From the NCBI GenBank assembly GCA_017353855.1, contig JAFMSA010000006.1, forward strand, positions 1-24,022: a DNA stretch of 24,022 bases. The letters are read 5' to 3'. The stretch's first letter is position 1, and each line of letters begins with the position of its first letter. This stretch comes from Alphaproteobacteria bacterium. Lineage in GTDB: Bacteria > Pseudomonadota > Alphaproteobacteria > ATCC43930 > CGMCC-115725. A program made the position numbers and the translations under genes. Positions 15,332-22,929 of the stretch are shown piece after piece. Under the pieces are notes generated by a model. It worked only from the letters and a program-made list of their open reading frames with translations. It searched no databases and was not told the origin of the DNA.

Positions 15332-15955
15332 ATGGATGATATAGCAATATCCCGGGAAAGGTGCAGGAGCGATCGCCGGGAGCTCGCCCGTCGCGCCCTG
15401 TTCCTGCTTGCGTTACCGGTAGGGGTCGCAGGATTGTCCGCAGCCGCACAAATACGGCACGAAAATCTCGAATATCACGGCGGACGCCTGCACTGGTCCC
15501 GCGGCAGCGCCACCGCGGCGGTAGGCCGCGCCGGGGTCAAGGCCGGCAAGCACGAGGGCGACGGCGCAACCCCGTCCGGCACCTACCCGCTGGTCTCGGT
15601 CTATTATCGTGCAGACCGGATCCCTTCACCCGAATCGAAGCTGCCGGTCAGCCGGTTAGCGCCGGACGACGGCTGGGTCGATGAGCCTGGCGATCCCCGC
15701 TATAACCGGCTTGTCCGGCTCCCCTATCCCGCCGGCACCGAGAAGATGTGGCGCCGGGACGAACTTTACGACCTCCTGGTCGTCATCGGATACAATATGG
15801 AGCCTGTCGTGCCGGGTGCCGGCAGTGCCATATTCCTGCACACGGCAACGCCGGATTTCACTCCCACTGCCGGCTGTGTCGCCGTTGGGAGGGAGGTGCT
15901 CCTGGGCTTGGTGCCGCTGTTAGGGCCGGGCAGCAGCATCACAATCAGGGCGTGA
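15332..15955 (+). CDS. Exported L,D-transpeptidase (YkuD domain) family protein
   Basis: The 207-residue protein carries a basic N-terminus and a hydrophobic stretch (RALFLLALPVGVAGLSAAA, about residues 21-39), a likely Tat/Sec-type signal peptide. Thus it acts in the periplasm. The catalytic signature is SAIFLHTATPDFTPTAGCVA, with His followed by the TxGC cysteine of YkuD enzymes that make 3-3 cross-links in peptidoglycan or attach proteins to it. AGKHEGDGATPSGTYPL is also typical of this subgroup. No LysM or peptidoglycan-binding domain is seen. The ATG at 15332 is the only in-frame start before the signal region and is just 3 nt from the uvrD start; promoters must lie inside each other's coding sequence. 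It might instead act in a maintenance or recycling role. Confidence 0.87.
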   Translation: MDDIAISRERCRSDRRELARRALFLLALPVGVAGLSAAAQIRHENLEYHGGRLHWSRGSATAAVGRAGVKAGKHEGDGATPSGTYPLVSVYYRADRIPSPESKLPVSRLAPDDGWVDEPGDPRYNRLVRLPYPAGTEKMWRRDELYDLLVVIGYNMEPVVPGAGSAIFLHTATPDFTPTAGCVAVGREVLLGLVPLLGPGSSITIRA

Positions 15956-16040
15956 AACCGCTCGGCTCGCGGGCGGGCGTTGCGATCATCCAGTCTTCCG
16001 GGGCGGATACCCGGCTCTAGACATGGGGAAAGGACCGGGA

Positions 16041-16071
16041 CCTCACTTGCCCCGTAAGGGGCCTAGTGAGG
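16041..16071 (+). terminator. Strong two-part hairpin downstream of the L,D-transpeptidase gene
   Basis: CCTCACT (16041-16047) pairs with AGTGAGG (16065-16071), and inside it GCCCC (16049-16053) pairs with GGGGC (16058-16062) around a GTAA tetraloop, with a small internal loop. It lies 85 nt after the transpeptidase stop. No T-run follows at once. It could be a terminator or the subterminal palindrome of a vanished insertion element, given the remnant downstream. Confidence 0.45.
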
Positions 16072-16122
16072 GGAAGATTTTGGTTTCCGTTCTGCCCGCC
16101 AATGTTGCCAAACAGCGTTTGA

Positions 16123-16262
16123 GCACGACCCGTTTTGTCTCATCCCGAGGGTTGTCCGAAACGCGACAGCATAGTCTCGGAGTTGCCGCTTCGACTTAAG
16201 CTTAAGCTGGTAAGCGCGGCTTTCGTTTGGACCGAAAGCCCCCGGCTTTAGCCCTGGGGTTG
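16123..16262 (+). mobile_element. Probable right-end remnant of an IS200/IS605-family tnpB element
   Basis: An open plus frame from 16123 ends WTESPRL-stop at 16249-16251, on the sequence aaagcccccggctttag with AAAGCC/GGCTTT as a 6-bp palindrome, followed by ccctgggg. Many tnpB genes of IS605/IS1341-type elements end in just this way, with a C-terminal ESPRL-like peptide encoded inside a GC-rich end hairpin. The Leu/Lys-rich stretch before it has no catalytic motif, and the rest of any transposon is missing. The remnant abuts the broken end of the glutathione S-transferase pseudogene. Identification rests on pattern memory and needs an alignment. Confidence 0.38.
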
Positions 16263-16269
16263 CCCACTG

Positions 16270-16834
16270 CATGGCGCTCGGCGAAATTTTCACACCAAAT
16301 GGATCGCTGGCGCCGGCGCCGACCGTCGCCGGGGAACCGCCGATCGAGGTTGCCGAGCATGCAGCCGATTGCGGTGTGCCCAGATCGTTACCGGGCCGGC
16401 CAGGTCCTCGCCGTCCAACGCGGCGGGCCCTGGTGCGCCTTGCGCGTCTGGCCCTCCGTCCAACTGCTCCAGCGCCTGTCTTCCGGTGGGCTCGCCTCGT
16501 ATGCGCATGAGATTATTGTGCGGCGATGCCGCCGCCCGGCGCCTGCAGCCGCAGTGCCGCCCATCGCGCCCTGCCCCGCCGCAGGTAAGAGTTTGGGCGT
16601 GTGTGCGATATCGTCGAGGTATTCACAGATGACGGGCCAGTCGAACAGGACTTGCCTAGGACGAGGCTCCGGACTTTCATCGGGGGATTTTCCTGCGCCA
16701 GGGACCGATTTGCCCTGCACCGGGCTCAGCGGCGTCGTCACCAGCTCGATGCGCTCGGCGAGCCCCGTACCCGTGGGCGACCAAGACGTTGCGGACAAAA
16801 GGCGATCGTGCGGCGTAGCGTAGCGTCGCTTCAT
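16270..16834 (-). pseudogene. Glutathione S-transferase pseudogene with multiple frameshifts
   Basis: Pieces of one GST appear in order on the minus strand but in different frames. MKRRYAT is at the ATG (16834), and a shifted ARSPFVRNVLVAH follows. TGLAERIELVTTPLSP comes next, then QVLFDWPVICEYLDD, the conserved SPVICEYLD glutathione-site region with Ser replaced by Trp. A shifted ARWAALRLQAPGGG is followed by EASPPEDRRWSSWTEGQTRK, then ALDGEDLAGPVTI and a shifted GHTAIGCMLGNLDRRF near the end. A good AAGGGAG ribosome-binding sequence precedes the ATG, showing the start was once functional. At least five frame changes and an in-frame stop rule out a working enzyme unless the sequence itself is faulty. 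The 3' end stops near 16270, next to the probable tnpB remnant, and lacks the last few residues of the family. Confidence 0.85.
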
Positions 16835-16908
16835 CGATCGGCGCTCCCTTGCAAGGCCGGCGCTCCGCCGGGGCGGGTGAGCAGGCAACGGCATGCTAAG
16901 ATATCGCG

Positions 16909-17628
16909 ATGGCCTCCGACGTCGTGGATTTGCGGGATTTTTATCGCACCATTCTCGGTCAGGTGGCGCGGCGCATGATCCGTACCGCCATCGGCCATGT
17001 CTGGCCCGACCTTCACGGGATGCGCCTTCTCGGGATCGGCTACCCGACACCGTTCCTGGCACCCCTGGCGCCGGACACGGAGCGCACGGTCGCCTTGATG
17101 CCGGCATCGCTCGGCGTGCTCGGGTGGTCGCCGGACGGTCGCAACCTCGCTGCCCTGGCAGACGAGGCAGAGCTGCCCTTTGCCGATTATTCGATCGACC
17201 GCGTCCTGCTCGTGCACGCCCTCGAGACGACAGAGCAGGTCGGACCGATGCTGAAGGAGATCTGGCGCGTTCTCGCCGGCGGCGGCAGGTTGCTGGTGGT
17301 CGTTCCGAACCGTCGGGGCATCTGGGCCCGGCTCGACCACACGCCCTTCGGCTCGGGCCGCCCCTACACGATGTCGCAGCTGTCCCGGCTGCTGCGGGAC
17401 GAGCGATTCACCCCCGTCGCCTCGGGCACCGCGCTGTTCATTCCACCTGCCCGAAAACGAATGATTCTGCGCTCGGCGGCGGCGTGGGAGCGGATCGGCA
17501 AACGGTGGTTTCCGACCTTCGCCGGCGTCGTGCTGGTCGAGGCGACAAAACAGATTTATGCCAAGCCGACGCTTGCCCGCGCGCCACGTCGCCGTCTGGT
17601 CTACGCGCCGGCGCCGCATGGTCTATAG
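16909..17628 (+). CDS. Class I SAM-dependent methyltransferase
   Basis: The 239-residue protein has a methyltransferase-11-like core: MRLLGIGYPTPFLAPLAP in place of the usual DxGxGxG loop, DEAELPFADYSIDRVLLVHA (motif IV/post-I region), and LKEIWRVLAGGGRLLVVVPN, the typical motif VI strand. HTPFGSGRPYTMSQLSRLL follows. The SAM loop lacks the standard acidic-Gly pattern, common in this conserved alphaproteobacterial group that often lies beside glyoxalase II genes. The substrate is unknown. The start ATG is 74 nt from the start of the divergent GST pseudogene. Its 3' end converges on the phosphoesterase gene with a 9-nt gap. The fold assignment is confident; function is not. Confidence 0.85.
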   Translation: MASDVVDLRDFYRTILGQVARRMIRTAIGHVWPDLHGMRLLGIGYPTPFLAPLAPDTERTVALMPASLGVLGWSPDGRNLAALADEAELPFADYSIDRVLLVHALETTEQVGPMLKEIWRVLAGGGRLLVVVPNRRGIWARLDHTPFGSGRPYTMSQLSRLLRDERFTPVASGTALFIPPARKRMILRSAAAWERIGKRWFPTFAGVVLVEATKQIYAKPTLARAPRRRLVYAPAPHGL

Positions 17629-17637
17629 GCCGCGGCG

Positions 17638-18450
17638 TTACCGGGTTGCGGCCGCCCTGGAGTAGAAATAAGGACCGGGCCAGTCGCCTAGGCTCACGGT
17701 ATGGGTGGCCAGACCGGACCCCTGCTGCCAGTGATGAAGCTGGTAGCCGGGGGGCTCCAGCGCAAAGCTCAGCCGCGCCTCGGGCCGCAGGTCGAGGACG
17801 ATCTGATGTGCGGTGCTCGGAGCGGTCCCGGCGACGGTGCCTGCAAAGCGGCTGTCGATCGCGCGGTGGAGATGCCCGCAAAGGAGCCGTTCGACCTGCG
17901 GGTGGTGCCGGATGATTTCGGCCAGCGCGGCGGTGCCACCGAGGCCTGCCCGGTCCATGGGCGCGATCCCGGTCACGAACGGCGGGTGGTGCATGAGCAC
18001 CAGAGCTGGCCGGTCCGGCGCGGCCGCGAGGGTACGCTGGAGCCAGTCCAGGCGATCCGGGCACAGCAGCCCGCCGCCTTCTCCCGGGATCAACGTGTCC
18101 AGCCCGATGATGCGCAACGGGTCGTGCTCGGCCACGTAGTTAAGGAATCCCTCACGGGGCAGATATCCGTCCCCGATAAATGCCCGCCGCATGGGTTCGC
18201 GCGCATCATGGTTGCCGGGGATGACGAGCGACGGGATGCGCAGCGGCGCCAACAGCGACCGCAAATAATCATATTCCTCAGGTTCAGCGTGCTCGACCAG
18301 ATCGCCGGTGAGGACGACGAGGTCAGGCACGGGGTCGAGCTGATTAAGCGCCGCCACGGCCCGTGAGAGGGCGGCGGCGGTATCGACAATGCCCATGAAA
18401 AGCGTTCCGGGCGGTGTGATATGGGTGTCGGTGATCTGCGCAATCAGCAT
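17638..18450 (-). CDS. Metallophosphoesterase, CpdA-like (cyclic nucleotide phosphodiesterase type)
   Basis: The product has 270 residues with the calcineurin-like phosphoesterase signatures in order: QITDTHI (Asp-x-His), VVLTGDLVEHAEPEEYDYL (GDxx), IPGNHDAREP (GNHD), LVLMHHPPF (His) and LLCGHLHRAID (GHxH). The GVI-type spacing and length match the class III cAMP phosphodiesterase CpdA group, though related enzymes hydrolyse other phosphodiesters. The cellular role could be cyclic-nucleotide turnover; this is by family only. ATG at 18450 is preferred over the adjacent GTG at 18453. It lies between the methyltransferase, on which it converges, and metW, which is on the same strand upstream. 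The 190-nt upstream gap carries two hairpins. Confidence 0.87.
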   Translation of the reverse strand: MLIAQITDTHITPPGTLFMGIVDTAAALSRAVAALNQLDPVPDLVVLTGDLVEHAEPEEYDYLRSLLAPLRIPSLVIPGNHDAREPMRRAFIGDGYLPREGFLNYVAEHDPLRIIGLDTLIPGEGGGLLCPDRLDWLQRTLAAAPDRPALVLMHHPPFVTGIAPMDRAGLGGTAALAEIIRHHPQVERLLCGHLHRAIDSRFAGTVAGTAPSTAHQIVLDLRPEARLSFALEPPGYQLHHWQQGSGLATHTVSLGDWPGPYFYSRAAATR

Positions 18451-18519
18451 CACGGCCTCGAAGCTGTGAACACCCGGGTCGGTGAAGCGGACGGCTTCCC
18501 GGCACGCCCTGGACGAGTG

Positions 18520-18537
18520 CGGTCCCGCGAGGGACCG
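18520..18537 (-). promoter_or_regulatory. GNRA-capped hairpin in the leader of the phosphoesterase gene
   Basis: CGGTCCC and GGGACCG form a perfect 7-bp stem around GCGA, about 70 nt upstream of the phosphoesterase start. On the plus strand the loop reads as a GNRA tetraloop. It could be a leader structure or, with the next hairpin, part of termination after metW. No known riboswitch was recognised. Confidence 0.35.
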
Positions 18538-18590
18538 GGCGCTGTATATTGGTGACGGTCTCGGGTCTTGCGGCCGGGCCTGTCTGAAGA

Positions 18591-18609
18591 GGTGCCGGGG
18601 AGCGGCACC
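18591..18609 (-). terminator. Candidate terminator hairpin after metW
   Basis: GGTGCCG (18591-18597) pairs perfectly with CGGCACC (18603-18609) around a 5-nt loop, 31 nt past the metW stop on the minus strand. A T-rich stretch (tcttcag) follows weakly. The position fits the end of the metX-metW transcript. Confidence 0.45.
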
Positions 18610-18640
18610 GCAAGCTCCTATGGCCGCGCATTACGTCACC

Positions 18641-19426
18641 CTAGCGAGCCTCCCGGTTTCGCTCAACCGCCCTGTGCCGCGCCGGCTTTCCTCTCTCGCC
18701 TGACGGCGACGCTCCCCGGCCGGACATCCTGACGGGATCGGTTTCGCCGCGGGTGCCGCAGAGTACGAAGATGCCTTGCTCGGCCAGCAGATTCGCCAGG
18801 CTGCCGCGTGGATCGAGAGAGTAGGGTTGGCCGTGGCGGTCGAGGGTGACGCTGCGTTCGACCCGGACCCCGAGTTCGTCGCACAGCGCGACAAAGTCGC
18901 GGATTGTGCACAGGTGGATGTTGGGGGTCTCGTACCAGGGATAGGCGAGGCAGGTCGAGACCGGCATCCGGCCGGTTGTCAGGAGCCGCAGGCGGATCCG
19001 CCAGAAGCCGAAATTCGGAAACGACACGATCGCCCGCCGGCCGATCCGGACGAGCGCCTCGATGACGTGGCGCGGCCGGCGTGTTGCCGGCAGGGTCTGG
19101 CTTAACACGACCACATCGAAGGCCCCAGTCGGATAGGCTTCGAGATCGCGGTCAGCATCCCCCTGAATAACCGAAAGGCCGTGACCGACGCAGGCGTTGA
19201 CGCCTGATTGACTGAGCTCGATACCACGCCCGTCGACGCTCTTGCATCGCGTCAAATAAGCAAGCAGGGCACCGTCGCCGCAACCGATATCGAGCACGCG
19301 AGATTTCGGTTCGATCATATCGGCGATGAGCCGCAGGTCCTGGCGCAGCTCACTTCCGCCCGCAGCCTTCCTCGCTTGCGCGCTGGCGCCGAAACCGAGC
19401 GCGGCGCTTTCCCCGGGCGCGGCCAT
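18641..19426 (-). CDS. metW: Methionine biosynthesis protein MetW
   Basis: MetW partners MetX in homoserine O-acylation in many Proteobacteria and has a methyltransferase-like fold. The 261-residue product shows DLRLIADMIEPKSRVLDIGC then GDGALLAYL (SAM-type loop), GRGIELSQSGVNACVG, VIQGDADRDLEAYP, FDVVVLSQTLPATRRPRHVI and SFPNFGFWRIRL, all characteristic of MetW. PWYETPNIHLCTIRDF follows. A tail of about 60 residues with a polar end makes it longer than the ~200-residue gammaproteobacterial forms. The ATG at 19426 overlaps the metX stop by one base; the frame continues open upstream only as shadow inside metX. The coupling argues for a stoichiometric MetX-MetW unit. Confidence 0.92.
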   Translation of the reverse strand: MAAPGESAALGFGASAQARKAAGGSELRQDLRLIADMIEPKSRVLDIGCGDGALLAYLTRCKSVDGRGIELSQSGVNACVGHGLSVIQGDADRDLEAYPTGAFDVVVLSQTLPATRRPRHVIEALVRIGRRAIVSFPNFGFWRIRLRLLTTGRMPVSTCLAYPWYETPNIHLCTIRDFVALCDELGVRVERSVTLDRHGQPYSLDPRGSLANLLAEQGIFVLCGTRGETDPVRMSGRGASPSGERGKPARHRAVERNREAR

Positions 19427-20598
19427 CACGGTGACCGGCCGAGGCCGCGGTGCTCGGCGCAGCCGTTCAGGAAGCCGCGCAGCGTTTCGAACAGCTCGGG
19501 CTCGTGCAGCAGGAAGGCGTCGTGCCCGTTGTCCGTCGCGATCTCGACAAAGCTGACATTGGCCGCCGCCGCGTTCAGCGCGTGGACGATCTGGCGGCTT
19601 TCCGAGGTCGGGAACAGCCAGTCGCTGGTGAACGATATGATGCAAAAACGTGAGCGCGTCCCGTTGAAAGCGCTCGCGAGCGATCCGTCGTGCTCTGCCG
19701 CCAGGTCGAAATAATCCATCGCACGGGTGATGTAGAGATAGGAGTTTGCGTCGAAACGGTCGACAAACGTGCTGCCCTGGTGACGCAGATAGCTTTCGAC
19801 CTGGAAATCGGCGTCGAACCCGTAGGTTACACTAAGGCGGTCCTGCAGGTTGCGGCCGAATTTCCGGTGCAGCGCCGCTTCGGACAAATAAGTGATGTGG
19901 GCGGCCATGCGGGCGACCGCCAAGCCTTGCACGGGGTTCCGCCCGAGGCTCAGATAGCGCCCGCCGCACCAGTCGGGGTCGGCCATGATTGCTTGCCGGC
20001 CGACCTCGTGAAACGCGATGTTCTGCGCCGAATGCCGCGCGGCCCCGGCAAGCGGAACCGCGGCAAAGATGCAATCGGGATAGCTCGCCGCCCATTGCAG
20101 GACCTGCATGGCGCCCATTGATCCGCCGATCACGCAGAACAGACTGTCGATTTCGAGGTGCTCGATAAGCCGCTTTTGCGCACGCACCATGTCGCGGATC
20201 GTGATCACCGGGAACGACAACGCCCACGGTTCGCCCGTCGCCGGATTGACTTCCTGCGGGCCGGTGGTCCCCATGCAGCCGCCCAGCACATTGGCGCAAA
20301 TCAGGAAATAACGGTCGGTATCGAGCACCCGGCCCGGGCCGATCAAGCTCTGCCACCACCCCGGCTTTCCCGTTATCGGATGTGGATCGGCAGCATATTG
20401 GTCGCCGCTCAGCGCGTGGCAGACGAGGACCGCGTTGGACCGGTCCGGGTTGAGAGTTCCGTAGGTCTGATAAGCAATTGTGAACGGACCGAAATCGATG
20501 CCGCAATCCAGGCGCAGCGGCTCGCGCACCGGCAGGCGGTACCCGGGCCAGCTCTCGGCCGGACTTGAGCGGAAGCGGGGGGAGGTCACGATCGACAC
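19426..20598 (-). CDS. metX: Homoserine O-acyltransferase MetX
   Basis: MetX transfers an acetyl or succinyl group to homoserine, the first committed step of methionine synthesis. The 390-residue alpha/beta-hydrolase shows LDCGIDFGPFTIAYQTYGTL, AVLVCHALSGDQYAA, the nucleophile elbow GGSMGAMQVLQWA with Ser, RYLSLGRNPVQGLAVARM, and the C-terminal Asp/His region around DNGHDAFLLHEPELF. The acyl donor cannot be told from sequence alone; several MetX-labelled alphaproteobacterial enzymes use succinyl-CoA. The start is GTG at 20598. The coding region is followed directly by metW with a one-base overlap. It is divergent from the chorismate mutase operon across a 347-nt gap with a plausible promoter and a leader of about 70 nt. 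Confidence 0.94.
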   Translation of the reverse strand: MSIVTSPRFRSSPAESWPGYRLPVREPLRLDCGIDFGPFTIAYQTYGTLNPDRSNAVLVCHALSGDQYAADPHPITGKPGWWQSLIGPGRVLDTDRYFLICANVLGGCMGTTGPQEVNPATGEPWALSFPVITIRDMVRAQKRLIEHLEIDSLFCVIGGSMGAMQVLQWAASYPDCIFAAVPLAGAARHSAQNIAFHEVGRQAIMADPDWCGGRYLSLGRNPVQGLAVARMAAHITYLSEAALHRKFGRNLQDRLSVTYGFDADFQVESYLRHQGSTFVDRFDANSYLYITRAMDYFDLAAEHDGSLASAFNGTRSRFCIISFTSDWLFPTSESRQIVHALNAAAANVSFVEIATDNGHDAFLLHEPELFETLRGFLNGCAEHRGLGRSP

Positions 20599-20945
20599 GA
20601 GCCGGCTCTAACCAATGCGGTTGCGCGGCGGCCGCCCGCAGCGGGCACCGCCGGCTTCCGGTGGGGCGCGCTAGCTAGGGAGCTGGGGGCCGACATGTCA
20701 ACGTTTTCTTTGATTTTGCCGGATCGCGACGCTACCCGTTTCGCAGCCGGTACCGCGCCGCACGGGGGACGGCCGCCGCGCGAAGCGCGCTTGACCGGAC
20801 AATCGAACCAAGCATATGGGAGAGCACGGTCGGGAACCGGCCGCGTCCCGCAAGGACGGAAACCGTTTGCCACAGGCGCGCGCGTGAGCGGCTTGGCGAC
20901 GGTAGTTCATCAGTGCTCTTCCCGCGGCAGGCAACGATCGAAGCG
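20599..20945. other. Divergent gap between metX and the chorismate mutase operon
   Basis: This 347-nt stretch holds the possible metX promoter and no recognised gene. Plus-strand frames crossing it lack homology. A GC-rich inverted section (gcggccgcccgcagcgggc, near 20628-20646) could fold in the metX leader. No promoter was clearly visible for the plus-strand operon, and no attenuator peptide rich in Phe, Tyr or Trp was found. Confidence 0.4.
20672..20701 (-). promoter_or_regulatory. Possible promoter of metX-metW
   Basis: On the minus strand a perfect TTGACA (20696-20701) is followed after 17-18 nt by ctagct/tagcta (20672-20678), a weak -10. Initiation near 20665 would leave a leader of about 65 nt. 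The leader was checked for the alphaproteobacterial SAM-II riboswitch and its pattern was not seen. Confidence 0.38.
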
Positions 20946-21815
20946 ATGTCCTCAACCCCGTCCAATCTGGCGGATTTGCGCCGGCGTCTTGACGCGATCG
21001 ACGACCGCTTGCAGGACCTTTTGGTCGAGCGGGCAGAGATTGTCTCGATGGTCGCCGTCAGCAAGAAAGGCCGCAACCAACCGGCACTTCAGCCGGCGCG
21101 CGAGGCGGAAATCATCCGCCGGATCGTCGCACGTCATCGTGGCCCCCTCCCTGTCGCAACGCTTGTTCGAATGTGGCGGGAAATGTTGGCAGCGACCGTC
21201 AGGTTGCAATCCCCTTTCTCGGTCGCGGTGTTGGTGCGTCCTGAGCGGCAGGGCTGTTGGGACCTGGCACGCGACCATTACGGCAGCAACACGCCGATGA
21301 CGACGTGCAGTTCCGCTCGGGAGGTGATCGACAATGTGGCCCGGGGTGACGCCTCGGCCGGCGTGCTGCCGCTGCCGCAACAGGGCGAGCCCGATCCGTG
21401 GTGGCCGGATCTCCTCTCGACAGCTGAAAACACGCCGCGGGTCATCGCGCGTCTGCCGTTCGGCGCTTACGGAAATGCCCGCAGCGAAGGTGTCGACGCG
21501 CTCGCCATAGCGTGCGGGACGGCGGACCATACCGGGTTCGACCGGACCTTGCTGGCGATCGAATGCGCGCCGGAGTTCACGCGTGCGAGGATGGTGGAAC
21601 TTCTCGCGGCATTGCGGCTCGCCTGCATGAGCTTTGGCTCCTGCGACTACCAAGGGACGTCGGTCGGTCTGATCGAAATCGACGGGTTTGTCCCCGGCAG
21701 CGACAACCGGCTGAACGAGTTGCGCGCCGAAGCGGGTCCGGCGCTCCATCGGCTGATGCCGATCGGCGGATATGCGGTGCCGCTGCCGGCGGCGGCGCTG
21801 GCTAGGAGAGACTGA
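20946..21815 (+). CDS. Chorismate mutase (AroQ) fused to a degenerate prephenate-dehydratase/ACT-like region
   Basis: The product has 289 residues. Residues 6-90 form an all-helical AroQ chorismate mutase: NLADLRRRLDAIDDRLQDLL, ERAEIVSMVAVSKKG, and EAEIIRRIVARHRG, with the expected Arg and Lys of the active site. It converts chorismate to prephenate for Phe/Tyr synthesis. The remainder (about 100-289) has stretches such as SPFSVAVLVRPE, SAREVIDNVARGDASAGVLP and a C-terminal RTLLAIECAPEFTRARMVEL that look like a decayed prephenate dehydratase plus ACT regulatory domain, but the catalytic TRF motif is absent. ATG at 20946 is preferred to GTG 20913 because conserved sequence begins there. It is first in an operon with hisC (4-nt gap) and tyrA. 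Confidence 0.82.
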   Translation: MSSTPSNLADLRRRLDAIDDRLQDLLVERAEIVSMVAVSKKGRNQPALQPAREAEIIRRIVARHRGPLPVATLVRMWREMLAATVRLQSPFSVAVLVRPERQGCWDLARDHYGSNTPMTTCSSAREVIDNVARGDASAGVLPLPQQGEPDPWWPDLLSTAENTPRVIARLPFGAYGNARSEGVDALAIACGTADHTGFDRTLLAIECAPEFTRARMVELLAALRLACMSFGSCDYQGTSVGLIEIDGFVPGSDNRLNELRAEAGPALHRLMPIGGYAVPLPAAALARRD

Positions 21816-21819
21816 CGCA

Positions 21820-22929
21820 ATGATGGTCGAAACGGGTCTCGTGCCCCGCCCGGGGATTATGGACATCGCCCCCTATGTGGGTGGCGAAGCCAAAGCGCCT
21901 GGTGTCGAGCGACCGATAAGGCTCGCGTCGAACGAGAGCGCTCTCGGACCGAGCAGCAAGGCGATCGCCGCCTACCGTGCGCTCGCCGGCGAGATTCATC
22001 GCTATCCCGACGGGAATGCGCAGGAGTTGCGCGACGCGCTCGCAACGCGCCACGGGCTCGATCCCGCGCGCATCGTATGCGGCGCCGGTTCCGACGAACT
22101 GATCACATTGCTGCTGCGCTGCTTTGCCGGTCCGGGCGACGAGGTGCTCTACAGCCGCCACAGCTTTTTGATGTACGCGATCAACGCCAGGGCCGTGGGT
22201 GCGAGCCCGGTAGCCGTTCCCCAACGGGAGCTGACGACAGACGTCGACGCATTGCTGGCCCGCGTGACCGAGCGCACCCGTGTCATTTTCATCGCCAACC
22301 CGAACAATCCGACCGGCACCTATATCGGGGCACAGGAATTGGCCCGGCTACACGCCGGACTTCCGCCTTCGGTCCTGCTCGCGATCGACGCGGCGTATGC
22401 GGAGTTTGTCAACCGCAACGACTACGAGCCGGGGGTCGCACTGGCGAACCGGGCCGGCAACGTCGTAATGCTGCGGACATTTTCGAAGATCTATGCCCTT
22501 GCTGCGCTGCGGCTGGGATGGGCCTACTGCCCGCCGGCAATTGCCGATCTGCTCAACCGGGTGCGCAGTCCTTTCAATGTGGGTGCGCCGGCGCAGGCTG
22601 CCGGTATCGCCGCCCTCGAGGACACAGAGTGGTTCGACAAGGCCCGCGCCCATAACGAGCGATGGCTGGCGTGGTTCTCGGACCGTCTGAGGGCGCTCGG
22701 TCTCGCGTTGACGCCGAGTGTTGCCAATTTCGTGCTGGCGCGCTTTCCCGACGACCCCGGGAGAAATGCGGATGCAGCATTCGCGTTTCTGCAATCGCGC
22801 GGGATCCTTACCCGCCCGATGGGCGCTTACGGGCTGCCGCAGCATCTGAGAATTACGGTCGGAACCGGACGGGAAATGGAAACCGTGGCAGCCGCCCTCG
22901 CGGAATTCATGTCCGGGGCCGCATCGTGA
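21820..22929 (+). CDS. hisC: Histidinol-phosphate / aromatic aminotransferase (HisC family)
   Basis: This PLP-dependent class I/II aminotransferase has 369 residues. The pattern RLASNESALGPSSKAIAAYR, HRYPDGNAQELRDALA, VCGAGSDELITLLLRCF, IFIANPNNPTGTYI, DAAYAEFV and RTFSKIYALAALRLGWAYCP (Schiff-base Lys in FSKIYALAALR) matches HisC. Close linkage to chorismate mutase and tyrA, rather than to his genes, suggests it mainly transaminates prephenate or aromatic keto acids, with possible overlap into histidine synthesis; this is inference from context. ATG 21820 was chosen for AGGAGAG 9 nt upstream. The stop overlaps the tyrA GTG by 4 nt. No unusual residues were seen. Confidence 0.92.
   Translation: MMVETGLVPRPGIMDIAPYVGGEAKAPGVERPIRLASNESALGPSSKAIAAYRALAGEIHRYPDGNAQELRDALATRHGLDPARIVCGAGSDELITLLLRCFAGPGDEVLYSRHSFLMYAINARAVGASPVAVPQRELTTDVDALLARVTERTRVIFIANPNNPTGTYIGAQELARLHAGLPPSVLLAIDAAYAEFVNRNDYEPGVALANRAGNVVMLRTFSKIYALAALRLGWAYCPPAIADLLNRVRSPFNVGAPAQAAGIAALEDTEWFDKARAHNERWLAWFSDRLRALGLALTPSVANFVLARFPDDPGRNADAAFAFLQSRGILTRPMGAYGLPQHLRITVGTGREMETVAAALAEFMSGAAS

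Noticed and set aside
16063..16293. A 76-codon minus frame across the IS remnant
   Set aside because: It joins the tail of the dead GST to unrelated sequence, has no ribosome-binding site and no family match.
16388..17107. A 239-codon minus frame overlapping the methyltransferase start
   Set aside because: Its upstream third is antisense to the methyltransferase; the rest is one frame of the frameshifted GST pseudogene, not an intact gene.
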